From contig JAZKDE010000014.1 of the NCBI GenBank assembly GCA_040387735.1, positions 62,001 through 126,000 on the forward strand: a stretch of DNA of 64,000 nucleotides, read 5' to 3'. Below are positions 49,692 to 58,779 of this stretch, one piece after another. Under the pieces are notes generated by a model. The model saw only the letters and a program-made list of their open reading frames with translations, had not been told where the DNA came from and did no database searches. The DNA is from Arcicella sp040387735 (GTDB lineage: Bacteria; Bacteroidota; Bacteroidia; Cytophagales; Spirosomataceae). Position numbers and translations under genes: made by a program. How positions within the stretch are numbered: position 1 is the stretch's first letter; each line of letters opens with the position of its first letter.

Positions 49692-51959
49692 TTATTTCAG
49701 GGCTAAAGTTTTGATAGGATTTACGCAAGTTGGTATTCCTCCGTCTTTTGTTTTAAAGTCGAGTTTTTTCAGATTTACCACTTCGGTTTTATTTTCCCCT
49801 TCTTTAATTCTTAGAAATTGATTAGGCTTAATATTCTTTAAAATCTGCGTTTTATTGCTTTTTGACCACGTAATGGCTATTTCGTCAATTATCGTTGCCT
49901 GACCAATGCCAATTTCTCTTCGTAGCGGTGATGAACCAAAACTTCCGCCCGAATTGAGTTCACGATAAACGGTTCTTTGCTTACCATTTTCTCGGAAAGT
50001 TACTTTGATTTTTGTGCCAATGGCGGAGCGATTTCCCACGGTGGCTTCTAACTTTAATTTTATCCAACGATTATCATTTTGCCCTGGATTCATGTACAGA
50101 GAATTGGTGTAAGTATCACCTTTGTAAGCACCGCCAACTTCAATAAAAATATCTTGATCGCCGTCATTATCCATATCTGAAAAAGCAACACCGTGACCTT
50201 TTTGGAGATTTCCAACTCGTCCCGCAACGGTTACATCAGCAAATTTTTTACCGTCCATATTTTTGAATAACTTATTGGGAATCAAAGATGAATAGTTAGG
50301 ATTGCCAGTTCCAAGATACATATCCAAATAGCCATCATTGTCAATATCGCCGAAATTTGAACCCATCGCAAAAACCGAGTGATTCAATCCCATTTCTACC
50401 GATACATCTTTAAAAGTGCCATTATGATTATTGTGATAGAGATACATTTTACTGGCATTAGTGGCATAACCCATTTTATCCTCCAACATAGAAGCAGCAA
50501 TACTTTTTCCAAAATCGTATCCGCAAACAAAAATATCCTGCCAACCGTCATTATCGTAGTCAAAAAACCAAGTTGGAAAAGTTGAAACAGCAATATTTTG
50601 GACTCCAGATTTATCACTTACATCTTCAAAAGTGAGCTTCCCATTCACCGTTCCCTTATTTTTGAACAAATATTTATAGCCACCCATCGTAGAAATGTAA
50701 ATATCCTGCAAACCATCATTATTGTAGTCTGCCGAGGCAACCCCTTTGATGAAAGAATTTACATTTATACCTGCTTCAGTGGCAATATTGGTGAATGTTC
50801 CCTTCTGACTTCCTAAGTATAATTCGCAACCGTGTAACTCAACATTCTCTTGCAGTCGAGTTTCGGTTTCATTTCCGATAAATAAATCTAACCAACCATC
50901 ATTATTAAAATCCCGAAAAACGCCTGCCTGTGTGGGATGTTGAGAAAATAATCCGCTTTGCAGGGTAACATCCGTAAAAGTATTATCGCCATTATTGCGA
51001 AGTAAAGAATTGGGCTGTTTACCAAAAGGGTCATTCATCCAAGCACCACGCATCACGAAAATATCCGTTAACCCATCATTATTATAATCGGCTTGAATCA
51101 TGTTTAATCCACCTCTAAATTTATCAAGCCCCGATTCCGTTGAAATATCCGTAAAAGTTCCATTCGTATTATTTTTAAAGAAGTGCATCGTTCCGTCCAA
51201 AAGCCACTCAGAAATGACAATATCGTCGTAGCCATCATTGGTAAAATCATCAATAATTACACCGCCCGCCAAATTGCGTTTATTCATTCCCAAATGAGGA
51301 GCAACATCTTCAAAAGGCTTAATTGATATACCTGAGTCATCTTTATCTAAATTTGGAATAAAATATTTTTGAGGAACACCACTCGGATATTCACCCAAAG
51401 TCATGTAGGCAATGTTCAGCATCCAACGAGATTCATAGTCGTTAGGTTGTTTTTCCAAAAGCGTTTTATATACCTCAATTGCTCTACGAGAACCACTTTG
51501 CTTTTGGTGAATCCCCCCATTTATGATGGGCAAAATACACGATTCGGCATTATGATTTCCTACACAATTTTGACGCTCTGCCAGACGAATATTGGCAATT
51601 CCTAAGCTAATCAGTACCTTTTGAGCATCTGAAGGGTATAATTCCGTTGCTAATGGTACCATTTTTTCAAGTATTTCAACGGCTTTTTGTTCTCTGCCTG
51701 CTTTTAGTAAAGAATTGGCTAAATAATATTGAGCCTTAAAAGCCATAAATGGATTATTTGTTTTTGAGGCAGTATAAATTGAATCGAAAAAAGCCGTTTC
51801 TGCTTCTGGACAAAACGAGTTCTTAGGACTGGCAAAACTTTTTTGATTTTCTTCCAAAATTTGAATCATCTTTTCGTGATTATTTCTTTCGGTATTACAA
51901 GAAAATAGCAAGCTCGACAAAAGCAATGCAATTGTCATTAGTTTTGGGTTTGTGAACAT
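49692..51959 (-). CDS. CRTAC1-family lipoprotein with VCBS/FG-GAP repeats and ASPIC/UnbV domain
   Basis: A 755-residue lipoprotein (lipobox 'LLFSC' before NTERN). A TPR-like helical region fills residues 30-190. A seven-bladed-type propeller follows, with calcium-binding DxDxDG-like loops: 'DYNNDGLTD', 'DFNNDGWLD', 'DYNNDGLQD', 'DYDNDGWQD', 'DIDNDGYLD' and 'DMDNDGDQD'. The C-terminus is an ASPIC/UnbV domain ('RSAIGTKIKVTF', 'GGSFGSSPLRREIGIG', 'ITWSKSNKTQIL'). It would be a large envelope or surface protein; its role is unknown. It follows a TonB receptor and precedes an MFS gene by 8 nt, on the same strand. Confidence 0.92.
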   Translation of the reverse strand: MFTNPKLMTIALLLSSLLFSCNTERNNHEKMIQILEENQKSFASPKNSFCPEAETAFFDSIYTASKTNNPFMAFKAQYYLANSLLKAGREQKAVEILEKMVPLATELYPSDAQKVLISLGIANIRLAERQNCVGNHNAESCILPIINGGIHQKQSGSRRAIEVYKTLLEKQPNDYESRWMLNIAYMTLGEYPSGVPQKYFIPNLDKDDSGISIKPFEDVAPHLGMNKRNLAGGVIIDDFTNDGYDDIVISEWLLDGTMHFFKNNTNGTFTDISTESGLDKFRGGLNMIQADYNNDGLTDIFVMRGAWMNDPFGKQPNSLLRNNGDNTFTDVTLQSGLFSQHPTQAGVFRDFNNDGWLDLFIGNETETRLQENVELHGCELYLGSQKGTFTNIATEAGINVNSFIKGVASADYNNDGLQDIYISTMGGYKYLFKNKGTVNGKLTFEDVSDKSGVQNIAVSTFPTWFFDYDNDGWQDIFVCGYDFGKSIAASMLEDKMGYATNASKMYLYHNNHNGTFKDVSVEMGLNHSVFAMGSNFGDIDNDGYLDMYLGTGNPNYSSLIPNKLFKNMDGKKFADVTVAGRVGNLQKGHGVAFSDMDNDGDQDIFIEVGGAYKGDTYTNSLYMNPGQNDNRWIKLKLEATVGNRSAIGTKIKVTFRENGKQRTVYRELNSGGSFGSSPLRREIGIGQATIIDEIAITWSKSNKTQILKNIKPNQFLRIKEGENKTEVVNLKKLDFKTKDGGIPTCVNPIKTLALK

Positions 51960-52024
51960 GGTTTATATGTTTAGCTAATGAGGTTAATTGGAAATATAAT
52001 GATAGGTTTATTCCTTTTTTGATA

Positions 52025-52087
52025 CCACCAAGGCAATAAGACTCAAAGAAAATATTAAATTAAAACTGAGTCTTATTACCTTCGTGG
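52025..52087 (-). terminator. Long imperfect hairpin after the TonB receptor gene
   Basis: Arms 52025-52045 and 52067-52087 pair at 19 of 21 positions. It lies between the TonB receptor stop (52097) and the CRTAC1 start (51959), so it may reduce read-through within the cluster. Confidence 0.6.
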
Positions 52088-52096
52088 CAAAATATT

Positions 52097-54868
52097 TTAT
52101 CGAAATAATTCATCAAAATTCAAGCTCACATAGTATAATCCCCCCACCGCTGGCGAGCCATACGCTTGCACAACGTATTGATTTGTTAAGTTACTTGCCC
52201 CTACTTTCACGATGGTTTTTAGGCTTGGCATTTTTAGGCTTACTTGTGCGTCAATTAAACTATACGCATTGATTTTGCCAGGCAATGGCGTTGTAAAAGT
52301 TCCGTACCAATCAAACGAACTTTGCCAGTGCCATGCCACACTAAAACCTAATCTTTCGGTTAGTTTAGCGTTACTCAAGGTCAAATTAGTTTTCCATTGG
52401 GGCGTGTTGAAAGCAGGAATATTGCTTGGATTGGCATCTAAAATATTAAAATCCGACCATGTCGTATTGCCATTCAAACGGTAATTTTTAGGTAAAACAT
52501 AAGATAATCCTACACTAATGCCTTGAATAGAAACCTTATCGGCCGCATTGGTATAAAGTTGGTAGAGTTGCGTTTTACCGCCTAAAATATCTGCCGCCGC
52601 ATTAAAATTTGGTTTTCCATCACTACCTAAAACATCGCTATTAGGTGCCATTACGACGGTATTAATCAAAAAATCTTTGTACTGACTGTTGTAATAATTG
52701 ATGTCGAACAATAATTTATCGGTCAATAAACCTTTGTAACCAATCTCAAAACTCTGTACTTGTTCTGGTTTGATATATGCCACATTCGATTTTACTAATT
52801 TATCTTTATTATTAGCAACTGCCTGCGGAAAAGGTACGCCACTGGCAATTTCTTTGCCAAAAGCTGCCCCAAAAGCACTCACGGAGGCAATTGTATATGA
52901 ATTGCTGTACGCATTTGCTTCTTTGGTATCCACTGAATTCACGGGAGCCCCTCCCAAAACAATAATTGGACCTGCATTCAATTTGATGTATTGGTCGCTA
53001 ATGGTTGGGTTGCGGAAACCAGTTTGATAGCTAAGTCTAAAATGCTGATTTTCTTTTGGACTGAATACCAGCGAAGCACGAGGTGTAAATCGTCCCTCAA
53101 AATTTTCATTTTTATCGTAACGTCCTGATAATGTAAGTTTTAACTTTTCGTTCAATAAAGATTTTGAGGCCTGAGCAAAAATCCCATATTCCTGATTAGT
53201 CAAGTTTTTACCTTTATCGTCAAATAAAGTTCCTTGTGTATCCAGAGCAAATTTTCTGAAATTCCCTCCAACTTGCAGGTTCATAAATTTAAGGTCAGAA
53301 CTAAAATCATACATTCCTTCAAGGTGAATTAAACCACAATGACTATAAATTCCAGCACCGCTAAGCCCTTGTGTTTCAATGAGTTTTTGTTTAGCAGCTT
53401 CAAATTCAGAAGTATTTGGTAAAATTCTTCCTTGGTCGGCAAAACCTCTTGCAGTAGCATCACTATTCCCAGAAACCCCCGAAATTTTACCCGTAAAAGC
53501 GGCAGTATAGCGCTGAAACCAAGTAGCATCGGCATCTTGCGGAGCTACAGTATTTCCATTGAGATCTTTTACCCAAGTTTTATTAATCAATTGTCCCAAA
53601 GAACGAATTTGGTAAGAGCTATTAGAATTCTCCTGACTTGAATAGCCTCTGAGATAAAATTTATTGCTTTTTAATTCTAAACGGTGTTGTGTAAAAGCAA
53701 ATCCATTTATTCCAAAACGCTGACTGCCCGTGTATTGAGCCACACTTTCGCTATAACTAATCTGATAACTTGCTTCTAAATTATCGTTAAATCTATACAC
53801 CAAAGCACCCCCTACTTTGGTACTCCGCACGCCATAATTTGCCAAATATCGTTCTTCGTAACCCGTGCGTGATACTCGCCCGATACCCGCAATCGTCTGA
53901 GCGACTTCATCACCATAAATATTCAATTGATTTTTTCCTGGATTATTCGCCCCACGACTTGCCTCAGCGGTGTTGGCATCAATATCCGTTAAGTCGTTGG
54001 CGTACCAATCTGTACCACCCAAATGAGAAACATTGATTTTGAAAGCGAACTTGTTGTTAAATGCTTTGGCATAACGCAAAGCTAAATCAACCATTGGCTT
54101 TGCGCCTAACTCCGTTCCATCGCCAATATGGTTTACGCCAATTTTGGTTTGAACGCTAAGTCCTTGATAATCAAAAGGATTTTTGGTACGAGTAGAAAGT
54201 AAACCATTGAAAGCCACAGGGCCATACAATGCCGAAGCTGCCCCAGGGATTAATTCTACACTTTCCACATCAATATCGTGGGGACCAAAAAGATTGCCCA
54301 TCGCAAAACCCAATCCCGCAGATTGACTATCCATGCCATCAACCGTTTGAAGAAATCTGCCGTTTCCAGTAGAATTAAACCCACGAGTATTGATGGCTTT
54401 GTAGGTTAAACTGCTCGTTACCATGTCGATGCCTTTTACATTGACTAAGGCATCAAAAAAGTTTGCCGAAGGACTTTGTTGAATGGCTCTACTATCCATT
54501 TTCTCAATCGTAACGGGCGATTTCATGATATTTTCCTCAACTTTGGAAGCCGATACCACCACTTGTTCCAATAATTCATTCCCTGTTTTCAAGGCAATTG
54601 ACAAAACATTATTATCCGAAATTTTCACTTCCTGACGTTCATAACCCACCATCGAAACGATTAAAGTAAAAGGAGATTTTTCGTTTGATTTTAAAGAAAA
54701 CTGACCTTTTGAATCGGTAACAGTACCCGTATTTTTTCCTTTTAGCCTTACTGTTACGCCCGCCAAAGGTTTTTGAGTTTCAAAATCCGATATTGACCCC
54801 GTGATGTTTTGTGCAAATGTGGTAAATGTGGTGATTAGGAAAATTGTTAAAATATAATTTTTTTTCAT
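52097..54868 (-). CDS. TonB-dependent receptor with carboxypeptidase-regulatory-like domain
   Basis: A 923-residue outer-membrane receptor. After the signal ('TIFLITTFTTFAQ') comes a carboxypeptidase-D-regulatory-like domain ('LAGVTVRLKGKNTGTVTDSKGQFSL', quoted in part: 'GTVTDSKGQFSLKSN'), then the plug ('QSPSANFFDALVNVKGID', 'GFNSTGNGRFLQTVDGMD', 'VELIPGAASALYGP') and a beta-barrel ending 'YYVSLNFDELFR'. It imports a large or scarce substrate using TonB energy. There is no SusD gene next to it, so a glycan-utilisation locus is unlikely. It starts 41 nt after an AhpD-like gene in the same direction. Ligand unknown. Confidence 0.93.
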   Translation of the reverse strand: MKKNYILTIFLITTFTTFAQNITGSISDFETQKPLAGVTVRLKGKNTGTVTDSKGQFSLKSNEKSPFTLIVSMVGYERQEVKISDNNVLSIALKTGNELLEQVVVSASKVEENIMKSPVTIEKMDSRAIQQSPSANFFDALVNVKGIDMVTSSLTYKAINTRGFNSTGNGRFLQTVDGMDSQSAGLGFAMGNLFGPHDIDVESVELIPGAASALYGPVAFNGLLSTRTKNPFDYQGLSVQTKIGVNHIGDGTELGAKPMVDLALRYAKAFNNKFAFKINVSHLGGTDWYANDLTDIDANTAEASRGANNPGKNQLNIYGDEVAQTIAGIGRVSRTGYEERYLANYGVRSTKVGGALVYRFNDNLEASYQISYSESVAQYTGSQRFGINGFAFTQHRLELKSNKFYLRGYSSQENSNSSYQIRSLGQLINKTWVKDLNGNTVAPQDADATWFQRYTAAFTGKISGVSGNSDATARGFADQGRILPNTSEFEAAKQKLIETQGLSGAGIYSHCGLIHLEGMYDFSSDLKFMNLQVGGNFRKFALDTQGTLFDDKGKNLTNQEYGIFAQASKSLLNEKLKLTLSGRYDKNENFEGRFTPRASLVFSPKENQHFRLSYQTGFRNPTISDQYIKLNAGPIIVLGGAPVNSVDTKEANAYSNSYTIASVSAFGAAFGKEIASGVPFPQAVANNKDKLVKSNVAYIKPEQVQSFEIGYKGLLTDKLLFDINYYNSQYKDFLINTVVMAPNSDVLGSDGKPNFNAAADILGGKTQLYQLYTNAADKVSIQGISVGLSYVLPKNYRLNGNTTWSDFNILDANPSNIPAFNTPQWKTNLTLSNAKLTERLGFSVAWHWQSSFDWYGTFTTPLPGKINAYSLIDAQVSLKMPSLKTIVKVGASNLTNQYVVQAYGSPAVGGLYYVSLNFDELFR

Positions 54869-54909
54869 GGTTTTTTGGGTAAAAGGTAAACAAAGCTTTC
54901 CTTAGTCAA

Positions 54910-55482
54910 TTATTTAACTGATCCACTCTTCAATTGCCCATAAATTGAAGGCACACGATTGTATCCATTGGTGGTAATTCTTTCACCTAATTTTTGATAA
55001 AATGCTGGTTCAGTGGGCGTTGCACTTGCCATCCCATCCACGTATTTGTTGTAAAGACAAAAAAGAGCAGCAATCAAAACGGTATCGTGAATTTCTCGGT
55101 CGGTTGCTCCTGCCTTTTTAGCTCGTTCAACTTTTGAATCCGTAACCTTTTTTCCACCTTGCTGCGTTGCTGCTGCGATGGCCAAAAGCGCTTTCATTTT
55201 CTCCGAAACTGGAGCCGTTTCAAAATCCTTTTTCACCATTTCGCAGGTTTGAGATTCGCCCAAAAGAATATCTGCCGCCGCCGTGTGGGCAGTTGTGCAG
55301 AACACGCATTGATTGCGAGATGATACCAAAGTGGCAATTAATTCACGCTCGCCTTCGGTCAACGTGGATTCTCCACGCAACAAAAGTTGGGTTAATTCAC
55401 GGATAGGTTTTGCCGAATCTTGGCGATATTCAAGCAATCCAGTGATTCCAGGCAAATGACTTTCTAAGGGGATATGTGGCAT
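54910..55482 (-). CDS. AhpD-like carboxymuconolactone decarboxylase family protein (copy 1)
   Basis: A 190-residue CMD/AhpD-type protein with the same 'CxxCxxxH' centre as its paralogue ('CVFCTTAH', C59, C62, H66) and the same helix 'ATDREIHDTVLIAALF'. It differs mainly in a longer C-terminal tail ('IYGQLKSGSVK'). It is the first gene of the leftward run that continues into the TonB receptor. It starts 200 nt after the terminator of the beta-barrel gene. Having two such genes at opposite ends of one cluster suggests related but separate substrates or two steps. Confidence 0.88.
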   Translation of the reverse strand: MPHIPLESHLPGITGLLEYRQDSAKPIRELTQLLLRGESTLTEGERELIATLVSSRNQCVFCTTAHTAAADILLGESQTCEMVKKDFETAPVSEKMKALLAIAAATQQGGKKVTDSKVERAKKAGATDREIHDTVLIAALFCLYNKYVDGMASATPTEPAFYQKLGERITTNGYNRVPSIYGQLKSGSVK

Positions 55483-55636
55483 TTCTTTGAAGATTAATAT
55501 GACTAATATCGTTTATTAAATTCTTCCTTATGGATAGGAAATAACATAAGTATCTAAATTTCAATTACTTAAAACATTCACATTGGACAATATTTTATTC
55601 TACGAACGACAGATTATTCTCCAATTCATAAAAAAA

Positions 55637-55656
55637 GGACTATCTATCGAAAGTCC
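55637..55656 (-). terminator. Terminator after the beta-barrel gene
   Basis: A short GGACT / AGTCC stem (55637-55641 with 55652-55656) followed on the minus strand by a run of seven Ts. Confidence 0.6.
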
Positions 55657-55682
55657 ATTTTATTATATTACCCAATCTTTGA

Positions 55683-56855
55683 TTATTTCACTAAACTCCC
55701 TTTCCACTCAGGAGTTTTTGTTTTATTTCCAATTCTAAACGCATACCCAATATTGATTGAATAATCAGCAAAAGCAGCATCACCTTGTACGTGAACGTAT
55801 TTTGTAGGGTCTGTAATTGTACTGTTTTGTAAGTTTTCAGTAGCAATATCAGCCGCACTTTGAATACGATTTCTCACAATATTATTTGGTACAAACAAAG
55901 TAAACGTATGTTGTCCTTTGCGGTAAGTAATACCTGGTTCAATGGCAACTACATAACCTGGGCGACGATACGCAACTTGTCCACCAAAAGCATCATACGC
56001 AGGAATTCCTTCAAATCGTCCCGCCAATGAAACCGTAAAGTTTTGTTTTTTACCCACTGGCATCATGAAACCAGCTCTACCAAAATATTGGTCTGGCGAA
56101 GCATAAATTTCATAACCTTCCAATCCTTTTTTAGCCGCTGATTTGAACGTACCATTTGATTCTCTTGGATTAAACAAATAATATCCATTCACAAAACCGA
56201 AAATATTTTTGTAAATCGCCTTAAAACCTTGTAACTCAATTGAGAAACCTACACCACCATCACCCGGTTGAATTGCTTGATCCATTACCGCATTTTTCAA
56301 CGTTCCATCCGTTTGCAAAGCATCATCCGTAGCGGTATAACTACCCGTTGCTAATTTAATACCAGCACCAATACTAAGGTTTCCTCGATGTGCTTTTGCG
56401 GGACTGATTAACCAATAATTTGCACCAAAACGGACATCTGCCAAACCATTTGCAAAAACACTGTAACGAGTTAATGTCTTAGCGGCGACATCTTTTGCGA
56501 GTGTTAGTGTTTGTGAACGTTCATTATTAACATAGGGAATACTCACATACGCTTGTAAACGGTCAGAGATTCCGTAGGTAAAATTTATGTCAACCGCATG
56601 AGAATAAATATTAACTGCATTGCCTAATTCTTGGCGTTGAGGCTGTTCTTCCGTACCAACAAAATGTCTGAAAGAATGAAAATAACGATAATTTGCTCCT
56701 ACTTGAATTTCGCCTTTTGCAAGATTATACGATGACGAAGAAAGTCCTGTTAGTCCGCCCATTTGGCGAACTGCCACACAACCTTGTGCTTGAATATTTT
56801 GATTTACACTAATTGCCAAAACAGTAAAACCGATTAATTGTAAAATTTTTTTCAT
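55683..56855 (-). CDS. Outer-membrane beta-barrel protein, transporter-like
   Basis: A 390-residue exported protein, signal 'LAISVNQNIQAQ'. The mature protein begins with 'GCVAVRQMGGLTGL' and then alternates amphipathic strands of a barrel ('GEIQVGANYRYFHSF', 'YGISDRLQAYVSIPYVNNERSQ', 'GAGIKLATGSYTATDD', 'YRRPGYVVAIEPGITY'). The layout resembles the channel proteins annotated in hydrocarbon- or phenol-degradation clusters, but I cannot fix the family. It has a strong promoter and a terminator of its own, between the AhpD-led run and the haloperoxidase gene. Confidence 0.78.
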   Translation of the reverse strand: MKKILQLIGFTVLAISVNQNIQAQGCVAVRQMGGLTGLSSSSYNLAKGEIQVGANYRYFHSFRHFVGTEEQPQRQELGNAVNIYSHAVDINFTYGISDRLQAYVSIPYVNNERSQTLTLAKDVAAKTLTRYSVFANGLADVRFGANYWLISPAKAHRGNLSIGAGIKLATGSYTATDDALQTDGTLKNAVMDQAIQPGDGGVGFSIELQGFKAIYKNIFGFVNGYYLFNPRESNGTFKSAAKKGLEGYEIYASPDQYFGRAGFMMPVGKKQNFTVSLAGRFEGIPAYDAFGGQVAYRRPGYVVAIEPGITYRKGQHTFTLFVPNNIVRNRIQSAADIATENLQNSTITDPTKYVHVQGDAAFADYSINIGYAFRIGNKTKTPEWKGSLVK

Positions 56856-56939
56856 TATATACTTTTTGAGTTTAAAGAACAGAAGAAAAATATTGATTTG
56901 ATTCCGATGAATAAAATCCTTGTATTTTTATATTTTTTC

Positions 56940-56972
56940 CAAATTTACGAACATTTAATTTAAAATTCCAAA
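56940..56972 (-). promoter_or_regulatory. Promoter for the beta-barrel gene
   Basis: On the minus strand TTTG (56972-56969), 21 nt spacer, TAAATTTG (56947-56940): full matches to both elements with standard spacing; leader about 80 nt. Confidence 0.7.
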
Positions 56973-57077
56973 TAAATGGAAAAATAAAATTTTCTTCCCA
57001 CAACTACGATTTATATCATGGGTGTAAGATTTATGATTAAAAACCTTCTTAATGTACAAAATTCAAACTATTTTACA

Positions 57078-57085
57078 TAGTTTTG
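57078..57085 (+). promoter_or_regulatory. Possible promoter -7 element for the haloperoxidase-like gene
   Basis: TAGTTTTG matches TAnnTTTG, but it lies 193 nt before the ATG and no -33 element is seen. Confidence 0.3.
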
Positions 57086-57278
57086 TTCTATTAAACCTAA
57101 GTTAGTTAGTCTCTCTTTTCCATTTTTCTGTAATTTTTGTCTTTGGCTCAATATTTGCTTTCCATTTTATTGGAAATTTAGATTAATCCATCATTATCTA
57201 ACACTCCTTACTTGAATTAATCATTTCGTTCCTCGAAATGAATTCTATATTGTCCAATTCTCAAACACTTAAACTTTT

Positions 57279-58658
57279 ATGAGGCCTTTTTATGCTCACT
57301 CATTTTTGAGATTTTTATCCGCTCCTTTGGTAGTGGCTTTTCTTTTATTGGTCGTTTCTTCTTGTAAAACAACTCAAGAGACCCAGCCCACAGACTCCAA
57401 TAGCAACATCGAAGCAACCGTTGCTTTAGGTTGGATGGATACATTTTTGGAAATCGAGCGATATGCTCCAGGTTTTCGTCCGCCCGTTGCTGCTCGTTCT
57501 TTAGCTTATATCAACTTGGCCGCTTACGAATCAGTAGTTCCCAGCTCTTCGGTGTATAAATCGGTATCTACTAATCTTTCGGGTTTAACCATGCCTACCA
57601 GAGAATCTGGCAAAACGTACAATGATCAAGCGGTAGTCAATGAAGTATATTATTTAATGCTCAAAAATTTCTTTCCGCACGTAACGGACGAGTATAAAAC
57701 ACAAATTGAAACGCAATACAAAAAATTTGATGCGACTAAAATTTCGGCAGATGAATTCGCTCGCTCAAAACAATATGGGCAGGCAGTCGCTAAAGCAGTT
57801 TTTGACTTTTCTTTGACTGATGCCATTGGAAGTAAAGGATATTTAAACAATCAACCCGCCGATTATGTAGCACCTACGGGTTTGGGAAAGTGGCAACCGT
57901 CTTACCCAGATTATGGCAAAGCATTATTACCTTATTGGGGTAAAACAAAAGCTTTTGCCATTTCAGAAGCTGAAAAATTATCGCCTCCACCAGCACCATT
58001 TAGCAATAGTCCTTCTTCTGCTTTTTTCTTTCAAGGGTTTGAAGTTCATCAAGTAACTATGCCATTAACTTATGAACAAAAATGGATTGGCGAGTTTTGG
58101 AGTGACGATATTTACAAATTAACGTTTGAGCCAGCGGGTCGTTGGATTGCCATTTCTCAACAAGTTATTAGAAAGGAAAAAGTTTCACTGGAGAAAGCCA
58201 TTTATACATACGCAAAAGTGTCAATGGGTTTGAGTGATGCAGGTTTAGCCTGTTGGAATTCAAAATATGTCTATAATGTTGAACGCCCTATAACTTATAT
58301 TCGCAGAGAAATAAATCCTACTTGGGTTAGTAGTTTGAATAATCCACTGGTAAAAGTAAATGGTGTAACGCCTCCATTTCCTGCTTATCCATCGGGTCAT
58401 TCAACTTTTGGTGGTGTTGCTGCCGAAATTCTAAATGATATTTACGGAAAATCGTACGCTATGACCGATAAATGTCACGAAGGAAGAACAGAATTTAACG
58501 GAACACCTCGCAGTTTCAAAAGTTTTGACGCAATGGCGGAAGAAAATGCGTATTCACGCATTCCTTTGGGCGTTCATTATCGAATGGATTGCTCAGAAGG
58601 CTTACGATTGGGTTACCAGACTGGTAAAGCCGTTAATCGTTTAGCTTGGAAAAAATAA
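57279..58658 (+). CDS. Vanadium-dependent haloperoxidase / PAP2-superfamily lipoprotein
   Basis: A 459-residue lipoprotein (lipobox 'LLVVSSC' before KTTQET). The C-terminal half carries the phosphate/vanadate pocket: 'YNVERPITYIRREINPTW', 'AYPSGHSTFGG' (about residue 370) and 'RIPLGVHYRMDCSEG' (about 430), the His that would hold the vanadate. Family members either oxidise halides with hydrogen peroxide or are phosphatases; the extended Bacteroidota form is usually annotated as haloperoxidase, and activity cannot be decided from sequence. It is followed by a terminator and then a TonB receptor on the same strand. Confidence 0.85.
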   Translation: MRPFYAHSFLRFLSAPLVVAFLLLVVSSCKTTQETQPTDSNSNIEATVALGWMDTFLEIERYAPGFRPPVAARSLAYINLAAYESVVPSSSVYKSVSTNLSGLTMPTRESGKTYNDQAVVNEVYYLMLKNFFPHVTDEYKTQIETQYKKFDATKISADEFARSKQYGQAVAKAVFDFSLTDAIGSKGYLNNQPADYVAPTGLGKWQPSYPDYGKALLPYWGKTKAFAISEAEKLSPPPAPFSNSPSSAFFFQGFEVHQVTMPLTYEQKWIGEFWSDDIYKLTFEPAGRWIAISQQVIRKEKVSLEKAIYTYAKVSMGLSDAGLACWNSKYVYNVERPITYIRREINPTWVSSLNNPLVKVNGVTPPFPAYPSGHSTFGGVAAEILNDIYGKSYAMTDKCHEGRTEFNGTPRSFKSFDAMAEENAYSRIPLGVHYRMDCSEGLRLGYQTGKAVNRLAWKK

Positions 58659-58682
58659 TTTTATCTCAACTGTTTAATTTAT

Positions 58683-58716
58683 GAAAAGTCTTGGGAAACA
58701 TTTCTCAGGACTTTTC
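58683..58716 (+). terminator. Terminator after the haloperoxidase-like gene
   Basis: Stem GAAAAGTC / GACTTTTC (58683-58690 with 58709-58716), with near-complete inner pairing TGGGAAA/TTTCTCA. Confidence 0.7.
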
Positions 58717-58752
58717 TTGAATATCTTCATCATCATCAATAAACTATTTTAG

Positions 58753-58760
58753 TAATTTTG
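58753..58760 (+). promoter_or_regulatory. Promoter -7 element for the second TonB receptor
   Basis: TAATTTTG matches TAnnTTTG, 19 nt before the ATG at 58780, giving a very short leader. Confidence 0.45.
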
Positions 58761-58779
58761 TAATAAAATAATTGCCAAT

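Larger units (their letters stand above)
56856..57278. other. Divergent intergenic region
   Basis: About 420 nt between divergent genes. It holds the promoter of the beta-barrel gene (56940-56972, minus) and a -7 match for the haloperoxidase gene (57078-57085, plus). The rest is AT-rich without visible repeats or reading frames. Confidence 0.65.
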
